64,000 bases of DNA, taken from Primorskyibacter aestuariivivens (GTDB taxonomy: Bacteria; Pseudomonadota; Alphaproteobacteria; Rhodobacterales; Rhodobacteraceae). How positions within the stretch are numbered: position 1 is the first letter of the stretch; every line of letters starts with the position of its first letter. Below the pieces are notes generated by a model that was not told the DNA's origin, did no database searches, and saw only the letters and a list, made by a program, of their open reading frames with translations. A program made the translations under genes and the position numbers. This document shows positions 37,077 through 45,561 of this stretch, one piece after another. The stretch spans positions 1-64,000 of the forward strand of contig NZ_JAQIOZ010000004.1 in assembly GCF_028023675.1 (NCBI RefSeq). The letters run 5' to 3'.

Positions 37077-38687
37077 ATGGTTAATCGCTTCCTGCGTTCC
37101 CAAGAGGGCTACGTCCTCATCCTTTCGCTTCTGCTCTTGCCAGTGTTTTGCATTTTCGCGCTGCTCATTATCGACGTGACTCGTGGCAATAACGCTCATG
37201 GCGATCTGCAATCGGCGGCCGATGCCATGGCGCTGGCCGCAGCGCGCGAGCTTGACGGCGAACCGGGGGCGATTAACCGGGCGCGGGGCGCGATGGAGCA
37301 GTTGTCCAACAGTGTCAGCATGCTGGACCGGAACGCGTCCGAGGCGCAGAACAATCTGGACTATACGCCGCTGAGTTCCTCGGATTCCTTTGATGTAGCC
37401 TTTCTAGAGAGAATCCCAACGCTTGATAGCACTCCGATCAACAGCGTATTTGCCACCGAACAAACAAATGACGATTCAGATGCCGCCTATGTCTATGTGG
37501 CAGCGCAATCACAAGATCTCGAACCACTGTTCAACCGCATTCTCGGGCTGAGCAACGATGTCCCGGTCAGCGCCTGGGCTGTGGCGACCTATTCCCGCAC
37601 GGCCTGTGACGTGGCGCCGGTCTATATCTGCAACCCGTTCGAACCGGAAACAACAGACGCGAGCTATACCGGAAGCACCACCGATGATTATGGTTTTGTG
37701 AGCACCTTCACGTCAGGAAATCTCCACGGGAGACTGTTTGACCTGTTTTATTCGACAACATCTTCTTCCGGCGCTGGCAACTGGGGATTCCTGCGGCTTC
37801 CAGGAAGCAGAGGTACAAGTGATGCACGTGACGCGCTCGCCGGCTATAACCCGACCTGTTATGAAGAGTATTCGGTCGATGCGGAGCCCGGCAACTTTGA
37901 TACTGCGGCCGCATCTGGATGGAATGTGCGATTTGGTCAGTATTCCGGCGCTATGAACAGCAAGCCGGATGATGAGATCGAAATGCATTATTCGCCCGAC
38001 ATAAACGTGGCGCATAATTATGGCGATAATGATAGCATGTTGCTTCCGACACATGCGGACGGGATGGCGAATGGCCGGTACGGTGGTTCCGACCTGTGGA
38101 ATCTGGATGGTGTCTGCCGTGTGACGCAGGATCCATCAGCGCCGACGACCGTGGAAGACACGGTTCTTGAGAGCGTGAGTCATGACAATGCGGATCCCAT
38201 TAATTATGAAGCGGATTGCACCGCTGCGGGCGGCACATGGGAACCAGGTTATTGGGAGGTCCGGCACGGTACGCCTTGGGATCCGACAGCGCATAATTAC
38301 GATGCAATCATCCAACAATATCCGGACATGATCGATTCGGAGCGAGCGACCTTCATCTCGACGACCATGCCGTCCCGATACGATATCTACCGGTATGAAA
38401 ACTCGCTCGGATCCAGTTACCAGGAAACCGCGCCAGAACATTCCATCTATGCCCAATCGGACCGGCGTGAATCTTTTGTTGCGGTCGTCAACTGCAATGC
38501 ATCCGACATTCAGGGGAGCGCGACAGGCTTGGACACGGTTGCAAACATGACGATTTTCGTAGCAGAGCCGTCGCCCACAACCGGGAGTACCTCATCCCTG
38601 AAATTTGAAGTGACCGACATGACCGGTTTCACCGGCAGCACGTCGCTGAACGAGAAATTCCGCGAAGAATCGGAACTGGTGCGATAA
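37077..38687 (+). CDS. tadG: TadG-like protein (detached from the Tad locus)
   Basis: A 536-residue protein with the TadG-type N-terminus: basic, then a hydrophobic segment EGYVLILSLLLLPVFCIFALLIIDVTRG and ADAMALAAARELDG, the TadG/Flp-associated pattern that follows. The long C-terminal part is rich in Asp, Ser, Thr and Tyr, has several cysteines (CDVAPVYIC, NPTCYEEY, GVCRVTQ, ADCTAAG), and shows no von Willebrand A motif. TadG helps attach Flp pili. It reads on the opposite strand, about 8.5 kb from tadD. The start is fixed by GGAG at 37067. Confidence 0.82.
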   Translation: MVNRFLRSQEGYVLILSLLLLPVFCIFALLIIDVTRGNNAHGDLQSAADAMALAAARELDGEPGAINRARGAMEQLSNSVSMLDRNASEAQNNLDYTPLSSSDSFDVAFLERIPTLDSTPINSVFATEQTNDDSDAAYVYVAAQSQDLEPLFNRILGLSNDVPVSAWAVATYSRTACDVAPVYICNPFEPETTDASYTGSTTDDYGFVSTFTSGNLHGRLFDLFYSTTSSSGAGNWGFLRLPGSRGTSDARDALAGYNPTCYEEYSVDAEPGNFDTAAASGWNVRFGQYSGAMNSKPDDEIEMHYSPDINVAHNYGDNDSMLLPTHADGMANGRYGGSDLWNLDGVCRVTQDPSAPTTVEDTVLESVSHDNADPINYEADCTAAGGTWEPGYWEVRHGTPWDPTAHNYDAIIQQYPDMIDSERATFISTTMPSRYDIYRYENSLGSSYQETAPEHSIYAQSDRRESFVAVVNCNASDIQGSATGLDTVANMTIFVAEPSPTTGSTSSLKFEVTDMTGFTGSTSLNEKFREESELVR

Positions 38688-38920
38688 GGCACGGGTTTCA
38701 GATTGCCGCCAAGCGGTCTGGTTTTGCCCGCGGCAGGTTTATGCCCTGTTTCGGACGCGTCAACAATGCAGGGGAGCGACACAGGAGGTCGCCCGATCGC
38801 GGTGGCCTGTTGGATTGGCCAGCATCGGTATGAACACCCTCAAATCCGCCTTCCAATGTCCGAACCGCGCTTGGTGAGCGTCATCAACGACACGGAACTG
38901 AACACCTAAATTACGCCGAA

Positions 38921-39223
38921 ACCTGTCCAGACGTTGGGGAGTAGCTCAGACCAAAGGGCGGCCAGAACCCGCTGATGTTTGCCGCCACCTTTGTCCTGCA
39001 ACTGATCGTCGCTGGTATGATGCGCCACGTCTTTGCCTTGTCCGGTATCGATTCAATTGGGGCCGGGTTGATCAGCGGGCTTGGCGTAGGGCTGTTTTTC
39101 ATTACGCCCTGGATTGCCATCAACAACATGTACGGCATGCGACCCGTGACACTGACCGTGATTGATGGCGGCTACGCAGTCTGCGGATGTATGTTGATGG
39201 GGGTGGTCCTGACGCTGTTCTGA
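38921..39223 (+). pseudogene. DUF1761 family membrane protein, N-terminally broken
   Basis: From 38975 the frame reads MFAATFVLQLIVAGMMRHVFALSG and GLGVGLFFITPWIAINNMYGMRPVTLTVIDGGYAVCGCMLMGVVL, the last three quarters of a DUF1761 protein. Upstream the family's N-terminal segment is lost: the frame is closed by a TAG at 38942, and the family-like residues in front lie in another frame. The remaining 82 codons still have an ATG, so a short membrane peptide could be made. Confidence 0.6.
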
Positions 39224-39245
39224 ACAGGCGGGCCGGAAAGAAACA

Positions 39246-39276
39246 GGCTCTGGCGGAACAACGCCAGAGCCCTTTT
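39246..39276 (+). terminator. Strong intrinsic terminator
   Basis: GGCTCTGGCG (39246-39255), a 6-base loop GAACAA, and CGCCAGAGCC (39262-39271) form a perfect 10-bp stem followed by CTTTT. It ends plus-strand transcription through the DUF1761 remnant; the minus strand ends without a T tract. Confidence 0.85.
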
Positions 39277-39411
39277 CACCCCACGTGCTCCCACTACAGA
39301 CACGTGACCGATTGGCCCTGGCCGTCCTGGCCAGATGCAACAACCCTAACCCAATGACCCGCGAAATCCCAAACGGAAAGCCCCGGGCTTTTGGTTCAAA
39401 TTCTAGCTGTC

Positions 39412-39441
39412 AAAACAAAAGGCGCCCCCAGGGGGACGCCT
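39412..39441 (-). terminator. Intrinsic terminator of the DUF2853 gene
   Basis: On the minus strand AGGCGTCCCC and GGGGCGCCT pair around a short CTG-type loop, with a bulge, and are followed by TTTTGTTTTG. It lies about 26 bases after the DUF2853 stop codon. Confidence 0.75.
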
Positions 39442-39466
39442 CTGAGCCAAGTGGCAGAATCGCCAT

Positions 39467-39808
39467 TCAGCTGTAGACGGATTCTTTGCCGAAATGCTTC
39501 ACCAGCATGTAGTAGACCACGGCGCGGTATTTATTGCGCTCCGAGCGGCCATAGGTTTCGATGACCGAATTGATCGCTTCCATGAGCTGCGGACCATCCG
39601 CAAGACCAAGCTTCTTGATCAGGAAGTTGTTCTTGACGGTCTCAAGCTCACTCTCCTGTGTCGCGGCCACGGTGGATGCATCGGCGTTATAGATCGCCGG
39701 ACCACAGCCGATAGTCACTTTGGTCAAAAGGTCCATGTCCGGCGTCATGCCGCATTTGTTTTTCAGATCATCCGCGTATTGCGCAATCAAATCGTCACGT
39801 TTTCCCAT
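39467..39808 (-). CDS. DUF2853 family protein
   Basis: A 113-residue cytosolic protein, likely of the DUF2853 family, of unknown function. It begins MGKRDDLIAQYADDLKNKCG, continues with DLLTKVTIGCGPAIYNADASTVA, and ends with VVYYMLVKHFGKESVYS. The ATG at 39808 follows GGGGAGAC, which rules out the longer frame. It is single-gene, with its own terminator, and is divergent from the dioxygenase gene at 40017. Homologues are short and all-helical. Confidence 0.86.
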   Translation of the reverse strand: MGKRDDLIAQYADDLKNKCGMTPDMDLLTKVTIGCGPAIYNADASTVAATQESELETVKNNFLIKKLGLADGPQLMEAINSVIETYGRSERNKYRAVVYYMLVKHFGKESVYS

Positions 39809-40016
39809 TCTTGTCTCCCCTGAAAGTTGCCTACCCACGCCGGGCCTGTCTGTTTCGCGTGATAACCTTACTGTCAAAACGCATGCACACAATGGTAATC
39901 ATTGGCCAGTTTTCCCCCATCCGGCCTGTTTACGACGCGTAAAGCGGCGATTTTTGGCCAGAAGCCATGCCAAGGCAGGTCGCAAAGTGACCGAAAGGCT
40001 GCAAAACGGGGTGCCC

Positions 40017-40880
40017 ATGCTGACTCAGAGCCAAATCGCCACCTACCACGATGCAGGGGTCCTGCATCCAGTACCCGTGTTCGCCGAACAAGAGGCCCGT
40101 GAACTACGGGATGAGGTGGAGCAACTTGAACGCCAGCACGCGTCCGGTGCGGGTCAACGCCCGCTGTCGCAGTATTTCCGCGTGAACGGACAAATCGTAC
40201 TGCCACTGTTGTCCCGGGTTGCGCGAACGCCTGCCATTCTGGATGCGGTCGAGGCGCTTTTGGGTCCGGACCTGCTTGTCTGGTCGGTAGAGTTGTTCAT
40301 CAAGGAACCGGGCACCGATAGTCTGGTGAGTTGGCATCAGGACATCACCTATTGGGGCATGGGCGAAACCGATGACGAGGTGACGGCCTGGATCGCTTTG
40401 TCCGATGTCAGCGTCGAGGCCGGTTGCATGCGCTTCATCCCCGGCTCTCACCGAAATCCGATCGTAGCGCATGAGGACACGCATGACTCTGACAATCTTT
40501 TGTCGCGCGGCCAGCAGATTGCAGGGATTGACGAAACCAAGGCCCAATTTGGCCCGCTCAAGCCGGGAGAAATGTCCCTGCATCATGGGCGCTGCTTCCA
40601 TGCGTCCGGTCCCAACCGCTCTGGCGACCGGCGCATCGGAATGGCCATTCGCTACGTGACGCCAGATGTGCGCCAGTCCGATCTTGGGCGTGACTACGCG
40701 ATGCTTGTCCGCGGGCGGGATGCGCGGCAAGGTTGGATAAATATCGCCGCACCGACAACGTTGTTCGAACCGGGTGCGCTGCGCTTGTATGAAGAGGTGC
40801 TGGCGCATCAAAGTGCGACCCTGGCCGCAGGCGCAGATCAGGATGTGGCACTGTACGATCACCAAGGAGCCAAAGGATGA
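40017..40880 (+). CDS. Phytanoyl-CoA dioxygenase (PhyH) family Fe(II)/2-oxoglutarate oxygenase
   Basis: A 287-residue PhyH-type oxygenase. The metal triad is visible as H107-x-D109 in SWHQDITYWG and H195 in GRCFHASGPNRSGDRRIG, with the 2-oxoglutarate-binding Arg just after it; MRFIPGSHR is typical of the fold. PhyH enzymes include PhnY, which hydroxylates 2-aminoethylphosphonate before HD-oxygenase cleavage by PhnZ. The following HD gene overlaps by four bases, the same layout. The substrate is unknown. ATG 40017 is chosen because the protein reads naturally from MLTQSQIATYHDAG; the longer frame upstream crosses the divergent gene. Confidence 0.84.
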   Translation: MLTQSQIATYHDAGVLHPVPVFAEQEARELRDEVEQLERQHASGAGQRPLSQYFRVNGQIVLPLLSRVARTPAILDAVEALLGPDLLVWSVELFIKEPGTDSLVSWHQDITYWGMGETDDEVTAWIALSDVSVEAGCMRFIPGSHRNPIVAHEDTHDSDNLLSRGQQIAGIDETKAQFGPLKPGEMSLHHGRCFHASGPNRSGDRRIGMAIRYVTPDVRQSDLGRDYAMLVRGRDARQGWINIAAPTTLFEPGALRLYEEVLAHQSATLAAGADQDVALYDHQGAKG

Positions 40881-41497
40881 GCGCACCAAAAACCGTCAGT
40901 TTCACCGCGATGAAGGATGGCACACGCGAAGATTATGAAATGCTGGCCGAGCTGGAGAAGCCGTTCCATGCCATGACGGCGGATCGGGTGCTGGACGAAT
41001 TGCGCCGCGCCGGGGAACAGACGCTTGAGGGCTACCCGATTACCCGGCTTCAGCACGGGCTGCAATCGGGCACCCGCGCGTTGCGGGATGGTGCCGATCT
41101 TGACTGGGTTGTCGGGGCGCTGCTGCACGATATCGGAGATGGATTGGCCCCGCAGAACCACGACCGCATGTCGGCCGAGGTCATACGCCCTTTCGTGCGC
41201 TGGGACGTATCCTGGGTGGTTGAGCATCACGGGATTTTCCAGATGCTCTATTACGGACATCACTACGGCTGGGACCGCAATGCCCGCGACCAGTTCAAGG
41301 ATCACCCCTGTTACGACAGCTGCGCCGAGTTTTGCGAACGCTGGGACCAATCCAGCTTCGACCCCGATTACGACATGCTTCCTCTGGAGCATTTCGAGCC
41401 AATGGTGCGCGAGGTGTTTGGCCGCAAGGCCTATGATCCGGTTGTGATCCGCGAAGGTCACGTGTCCCCATTGACCTCGGGCGTGGCCAACGCGTGA
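40877..41497 (+). CDS. HD-domain oxygenase, PhnZ/TmpB-like
   Basis: A 206-residue HD-domain protein that could be a mixed-valent di-iron oxygenase. The putative ligands are H60 (RLQHGLQ), H84-D85 (LLHDIGD), H95 (NHDRM), H117/H118 (VEHHGIF) and D157 (RWDQSS). The HD spacing H60-H84 equals that of PhnZ, and the closing RWDQSSFDPDY is typical of the family that includes TmpB and phosphonate-operon HD proteins. It is translationally coupled to the PhyH gene (ATGA). Phosphonate or related C-X cleavage is an inference; an ordinary HD phosphohydrolase is the alternative. Confidence 0.78.
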   Translation: MSAPKTVSFTAMKDGTREDYEMLAELEKPFHAMTADRVLDELRRAGEQTLEGYPITRLQHGLQSGTRALRDGADLDWVVGALLHDIGDGLAPQNHDRMSAEVIRPFVRWDVSWVVEHHGIFQMLYYGHHYGWDRNARDQFKDHPCYDSCAEFCERWDQSSFDPDYDMLPLEHFEPMVREVFGRKAYDPVVIREGHVSPLTSGVANA

Positions 41498-41587
41498 CGC
41501 CGCAGAGGTCATTGCAGCGTCGCTCTTGCGGTTGGTGAGCGGGAATGCAACTGTCCGCCGGAACGTGACAGCCCGGAGTTGGTAGAT

Positions 41588-41866
41588 ATGAAAAGATCGT
41601 TGCTGGTGGCCCTGGGCCCGGTCAGCCTTGTGGCGCTGGCCGCTTGTGAGCCGGTTGCAGGTACGGACGGAGCGCAAGCGGGATATGCCGTGACGGTTCC
41701 CGAGGATGTCGCCGCGATTGCCGCTCCGTATCAGGACCTGAGCAGCGCGCGCATCCTGCCCGGGGATGGATGTTACTGGTACAGCCACAAGGGGCCGGTC
41801 GAAACGACGCTCCTGCCCCTGCGGACCAAATCCGGCAACCCGATCTGCACGCGCCCGCAAAGCTGA
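41588..41866 (+). CDS. Small lipoprotein of unknown function
   Basis: A 92-residue lipoprotein. The signal peptide VALGPVSLVALAAC has an ideal lipobox with Cys20. The mature part includes DVAAIAAPYQDLSSARI and DGCYWYSHKGPVETTLLPL, with two further Cys (DGC and PIC) that could pair. The ATG at 41588 is preferred to the TTG at 41579. It is transcribed apart from the HD gene (90-base gap) and converges on an L,D-transpeptidase gene. No family name can be given. Confidence 0.75.
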   Translation: MKRSLLVALGPVSLVALAACEPVAGTDGAQAGYAVTVPEDVAAIAAPYQDLSSARILPGDGCYWYSHKGPVETTLLPLRTKSGNPICTRPQS

Positions 41867-41890
41867 TACGGGCGCGCAGAACCATTTGTC

Positions 41891-42544
41891 TCAGGATGTG
41901 AGCGGCTGTCCCTGCGTGGGGTAAAGATACGCGGTCACGCCGGTATCCACATTGTCATACAGCGTGTTGATATGCGGCATGACCATGCGCACACAGCCCG
42001 AGCTTGCGCGCGTGCCGATGGAGCGCGGCGCAGGCGTGCCGTGGATGCGCAGATATGTATCGCGGTTGCCCACATAGAGGTACAGCGCGCGCGACCCCAG
42101 CGCATTGCCCGGACCCGGAGGCTGACCCTCGGCCCAGCGTTCGTATTTGTGCGGCTCACGCTTGATCATCGCGGCGGTGGGTTGCCAGCGCGGCCATTTC
42201 GTCTTGCGCCGGATGGTGTAGACGCCGGGTTCATAAAGCCCGTCACGCCCGATCGCCACGCCATAGCGCATCGCGGTGCCGCCCTCTTCGATATGGTAGA
42301 GGTAACGCGCCACCGCATCGACATGGATATCGCCCGGTTTCAGCCCTTCATTCGCCTTTACCCGACGCGGCAGAAGCCGCTTGTGCAGCCCCCACGGGTT
42401 CGAGGTCTCAAGGTCAAAGCCCTCTGGCGTGACCTGTGCGTCCCAGGCATCCCATTTGCTGGAATTGGCAAAAGCGGGCGTGGCAATCGCGGGCGCGCAA
42501 AGCGCAGCCATCGAAGAAGCGATCATGTGGCGGCGTGTCAGCAT
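41891..42544 (-). CDS. L,D-transpeptidase (YkuD), second copy
   Basis: A 217-residue exported enzyme. The start has a twin-arginine-like LTRRHMIASSMAALCAPAIATPAFA signal. The YkuD core shows H168 in LRIHGTP and SSGCVRM with catalytic C184 and R186. It shares RALYLYVGNRDTYLRIHGT and PPGPGNALGS with the enzyme at 20828, so the two are paralogues. Unlike that one it stands alone, so it is a general 3-3 cross-linker or a lipoprotein-anchoring enzyme. It converges on the small lipoprotein gene. Confidence 0.92.
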   Translation of the reverse strand: MLTRRHMIASSMAALCAPAIATPAFANSSKWDAWDAQVTPEGFDLETSNPWGLHKRLLPRRVKANEGLKPGDIHVDAVARYLYHIEEGGTAMRYGVAIGRDGLYEPGVYTIRRKTKWPRWQPTAAMIKREPHKYERWAEGQPPGPGNALGSRALYLYVGNRDTYLRIHGTPAPRSIGTRASSGCVRMVMPHINTLYDNVDTGVTAYLYPTQGQPLTS

Positions 42545-42683
42545 CGGTAACCTTTCGGACGAATGAAGCGAGCAGAACTGCGGCTATAGATACGCAAGGG
42601 AATCGCGCCCCGTAAAGCATTGACGGACCAACAAAGTCGCGAGGTGCCAAACTGTTGCATCGCGGGTGCGGTTTTGCAGGCAT

Positions 42684-42716
42684 GAAAAAACCGCCGACCC
42701 GTGAGCCAGCGGTTTC
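42684..42716 (-). terminator. Terminator of ahcY
   Basis: On the minus strand AAACCGC and GCGGTTT pair around a 14-base loop, followed by TTTTC. It lies 20 bases after the ahcY stop codon. The stem is short (6-7 bp) but the T run is good. Confidence 0.75.
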
Positions 42717-42735
42717 ATCCATTGCTGCATCACGC

Positions 42736-44124
42736 TTAGTAGCGGTAATGCTCGGGCTTGTAGGGCCCTTCGGGTTTCACGCCGATATAATCCGCCTGTT
42801 CCTGCGCCAGCGGGGTCAGTTTTACGCCGATGCGGTCCAGATGCAGGCGCGCGACCTTTTCATCCAGATGTTTGGGCAGAATGTAGACCTCGTTGTTGTA
42901 GCTTTCGCCATTGTTCCACAGCTCCATCTGCGCCAGCACCTGGTTGGTGAAGGAGGCAGACATCACGAATGACGGGTGGCCGGTGGCGTTGCCAAGGTTG
43001 AGCAAGCGGCCTTCGGACAGAAGGATCAGTCGATTGCCATTGGGCATCTCGATCATGTCCACCTGTTCCTTGATATTGGTCCATTTGTGGTTCTTCAGGT
43101 TGGCGACCTGAATTTCATTGTCGAAATGGCCGATATTGCCGACGATGGCCATGTCCTTCATCTCGCGCATATGCTCGATCCGGATCACGTCCTTGTTGCC
43201 GGTGGTGGTGATGAAGATATCGGCCGTGGACACGACATCCTCCAAAAGCACCACTTCAAACCCGTCCATCGCCGCCTGAAGCGCGCAGATCGGGTCGACT
43301 TCGGTCACTTTCACGCGGGCGCCTGCGCCGCGCAAGCTAGCGGCCGAGCCTTTGCCCACATCGCCGTACCCCAGAACGACGGCGACCTTGCCCGCCATCA
43401 TCGTATCGGTGGCGCGGCGGATCCCGTCAACGAGCGATTCCTTGCAGCCGTATTTGTTGTCGAATTTCGACTTGGTCACGCTGTCGTTCACGTTGATCGC
43501 CGGGAAGGGCAGTTGGCCTTCCTTTACCAGTTGATAGAGGCGGTTCACACCGGTGGTGGTTTCTTCGCTGACGCCCTTGATCTGGTCGCGGGTCTTGGTG
43601 AACCAGCCGGGGCTTGCGGCCATGCGCTTGGCGATCTGCTTCTTGATCACCTCTTCCTCTTCCGAGGACGGCACGGGGATGATGTCTTCGCCCGCTTCGG
43701 CACGCGCGCCCAAGAGCACGTAAAGCGTGGCGTCGCCACCATCGTCGAGGATCATGTTGGGGCCATCTTCGAACAGGAAGCTCTTGTCCAGATAATCCCA
43801 ATGCTCTTCAAGGCTCTGACCCTTGATTGCAAAGACCGGGATACCCGCCTTGGCAATGGCCGCCGCCGCGTGATCCTGTGTCGAGAAGATGTTGCAGGAC
43901 GCCCAGCGCACATCCGCGCCCAGCGCGACCAGCGTTTCGATCAGAACGGCGGTCTGGATCGTCATGTGCAGCGAGCCGACGATGCGCGCGCCCTTGAGCG
44001 GTTGTTCCGCGCCATATTCTTCGCGCAGAGCCATCAGCCCCGGCATCTCGGTTTCGGCGATATCAAGCTCTTTGCGGCCGAAATCGGCCAGAGAGATGTC
44101 TTTGACAATATAATCTTCGGTCAT
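42736..44124 (-). CDS. ahcY: Adenosylhomocysteinase
   Basis: A 462-residue S-adenosylhomocysteine hydrolase that splits the product inhibitor of methyltransferases into homocysteine and adenosine. The NAD-binding loop [15 protein letters not shown], the substrate region [14 protein letters not shown]-type segment ([11 protein letters not shown]), and the [15 protein letters not shown] motif are intact. The protein ends ..KPEHYRY, as usual. The leader (44125-44257) is short and shows no riboswitch I can recognise. In Rhodobacter, ahcY is controlled by the LysR protein HvrB; a LysR gene lies nearby at 46931. Confidence 0.97.
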   Translation of the reverse strand: MTEDYIVKDISLADFGRKELDIAETEMPGLMALREEYGAEQPLKGARIVGSLHMTIQTAVLIETLVALGADVRWASCNIFSTQDHAAAAIAKAGIPVFAIKGQSLEEHWDYLDKSFLFEDGPNMILDDGGDATLYVLLGARAEAGEDIIPVPSSEEEEVIKKQIAKRMAASPGWFTKTRDQIKGVSEETTTGVNRLYQLVKEGQLPFPAINVNDSVTKSKFDNKYGCKESLVDGIRRATDTMMAGKVAVVLGYGDVGKGSAASLRGAGARVKVTEVDPICALQAAMDGFEVVLLEDVVSTADIFITTTGNKDVIRIEHMREMKDMAIVGNIGHFDNEIQVANLKNHKWTNIKEQVDMIEMPNGNRLILLSEGRLLNLGNATGHPSFVMSASFTNQVLAQMELWNNGESYNNEVYILPKHLDEKVARLHLDRIGVKLTPLAQEQADYIGVKPEGPYKPEHYRY

Positions 44125-44257
44125 CGCTAACTCCTCGGGTTCGCGGCTGCGCTAACAGCTTGGCGCGGGCAAATCAATATTACGCTGGCCATCACGGCAA
44201 ATAGCCCTTTTTTCGTCACATTCGACAGGCAAACAAAACAAAAAAAGAGGTATGAGC

Positions 44258-45052
44258 ATGCTTCACGATTCATCACTTGGCCAACGCAACCGTTTCTATA
44301 CTGCTGACACCGCCACCGGCGATCCGGCCTTTGGCTATGCGTTGTGCGAAAATCAATACGGGCGCTACTGTGTCCCCGACAGCTACGCGCATCGCGAGGT
44401 GCCACAGATCCTTGCCCGCGGCGAGGTTTATGAACCCGAAACGCTGCAACGCCTGCGCAGCATTTATAGCGGCGGTGATATCGTCAGCGGCGGGGCCTTT
44501 GTTGGAGATTTCTTTCCGGCTCTGGCGGGTGTGCTTGAGCCGGGGAACAAGCTGTTCTCGTTCGAGCCGCACCCCACCACCTTTGCCGCCGCGCTGCACA
44601 CCGTTCAGGTGAACCAGTTGCACAATGTGGAAATCGCCCCGGTCGCTGTCGGCGAAAGACCCGACACCCTGCCGCTTCAAATCGCGCGCCCCAATGGCAA
44701 ATCACTGGCCGCCGCCGCGCGGATCGTCGAAGACGACGATATCGACGGCAAGGATTACATCATCCCGGTGCCGATCACCCGGCTTGATGATCTCATTCCT
44801 CAGGATCGGCCGGTGTCGATCCTGCATCTGGATATCGAAGGACATGAAGAACCGGCGCTGCGTGGCGCGCAGGCCCTGTTGCAGCGCTGCACACCGATCG
44901 TTGTTCTTGAAACCTCGCGTAAACGGCGGCTGGCAATTGTGGACAAATATTTGTCCGTCCTGCGCGAGCTTGTCCCAGAGGCGCAATACGGGCTGCACCA
45001 CATTGTCGAGGATGACGGCAATGCGTTCTTCCATCCCCATCAGGTCGCGTAA
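44258..45052 (+). CDS. FkbM family methyltransferase
   Basis: A 264-residue SAM-dependent methyltransferase of the FkbM type. Motif I is GGAFVGDFFPALAGVL, which departs from the classical GxGxG, followed by LFSFEPHPTTFAAAL, VEIAPVAVG, the ILHLDIEGHEEPALRGAQ motif that defines FkbM, and VVLETSRKR. Substrate unknown (typically sugar or small hydroxylated compounds). The start at 44258 has GAGG seven bases ahead; ATG 44252 is possible. It diverges from ahcY, which removes the product that inhibits this enzyme. Confidence 0.86.
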   Translation: MLHDSSLGQRNRFYTADTATGDPAFGYALCENQYGRYCVPDSYAHREVPQILARGEVYEPETLQRLRSIYSGGDIVSGGAFVGDFFPALAGVLEPGNKLFSFEPHPTTFAAALHTVQVNQLHNVEIAPVAVGERPDTLPLQIARPNGKSLAAAARIVEDDDIDGKDYIIPVPITRLDDLIPQDRPVSILHLDIEGHEEPALRGAQALLQRCTPIVVLETSRKRRLAIVDKYLSVLRELVPEAQYGLHHIVEDDGNAFFHPHQVA

Positions 45053-45060
45053 ATCGGCAA

Positions 45061-45372
45061 TTAGCCTGTCACGCCCGGCGGCGGCGGGGGCTGGACGGAG
45101 TTCCAGTTCTGACCGGTGGCCAGCACACAGCTCACGCCGTCCGGACGGGTCAGAAAGATCGTGAAACTGCCGGTATCTGGCGAGCTCCAGACCTCGATCA
45201 GGCGTTTCTCTGTTTGCAGACCGCCGCCTGTTAATGTCTCGTTGTATTTTGAATCCAGCGTTTTGGTGAGCACGTCGCGCGGCATGCAGCGCAACGCTTG
45301 CTGCGCTGTGGTAGGTGGGGCCAGCGCGGCCGCGCCAAAGATCAGAGCGGTGGAAATGAGACGTTTGAACAT
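45061..45372 (-). CDS. Small exported protein, unknown function
   Basis: A 103-residue protein with a clear signal peptide (FKRLISTALIFGAAALAPPTTAQ) and a mature part with two cysteines (LRCMPRD, VSCVLATG), likely disulphide-linked. It ends in a proline run (VQPPPPPGVTG). No domain was recognised. It is convergent with fkbM across eight bases and has a GGAGGAT site about eight bases upstream. Confidence 0.75.
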   Translation of the reverse strand: MFKRLISTALIFGAAALAPPTTAQQALRCMPRDVLTKTLDSKYNETLTGGGLQTEKRLIEVWSSPDTGSFTIFLTRPDGVSCVLATGQNWNSVQPPPPPGVTG

Positions 45373-45561
45373 GGGGATCCTCCTTCTTTTTCAGAGGCCT
45401 CGCCATGGAACCGGCAAAGGCCCGGGCTATATGGATAAAATGGGGATTTCCGTCCCGCCGCGCCATGAACAACTAAGCACGCCAACGTGCGCGACTGTGT
45501 GATTTCGGTTTGCACGACTACTGGCCGCGGGCTATTGGCAGACTCCGAACGGAGGAATGAC

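Noticed and set aside
42976-44130. 384-codon plus-strand frame over ahcY
   Set aside because: Mirror frame of ahcY rich in His, Arg and Gly; no supporting start site.
44125-44257. Possible S-adenosylhomocysteine or SAM-SAH riboswitch before ahcY
   Set aside because: The leader is short and I could not draw the conserved pseudoknot or loop sequences; a covariance-model search would be decisive.
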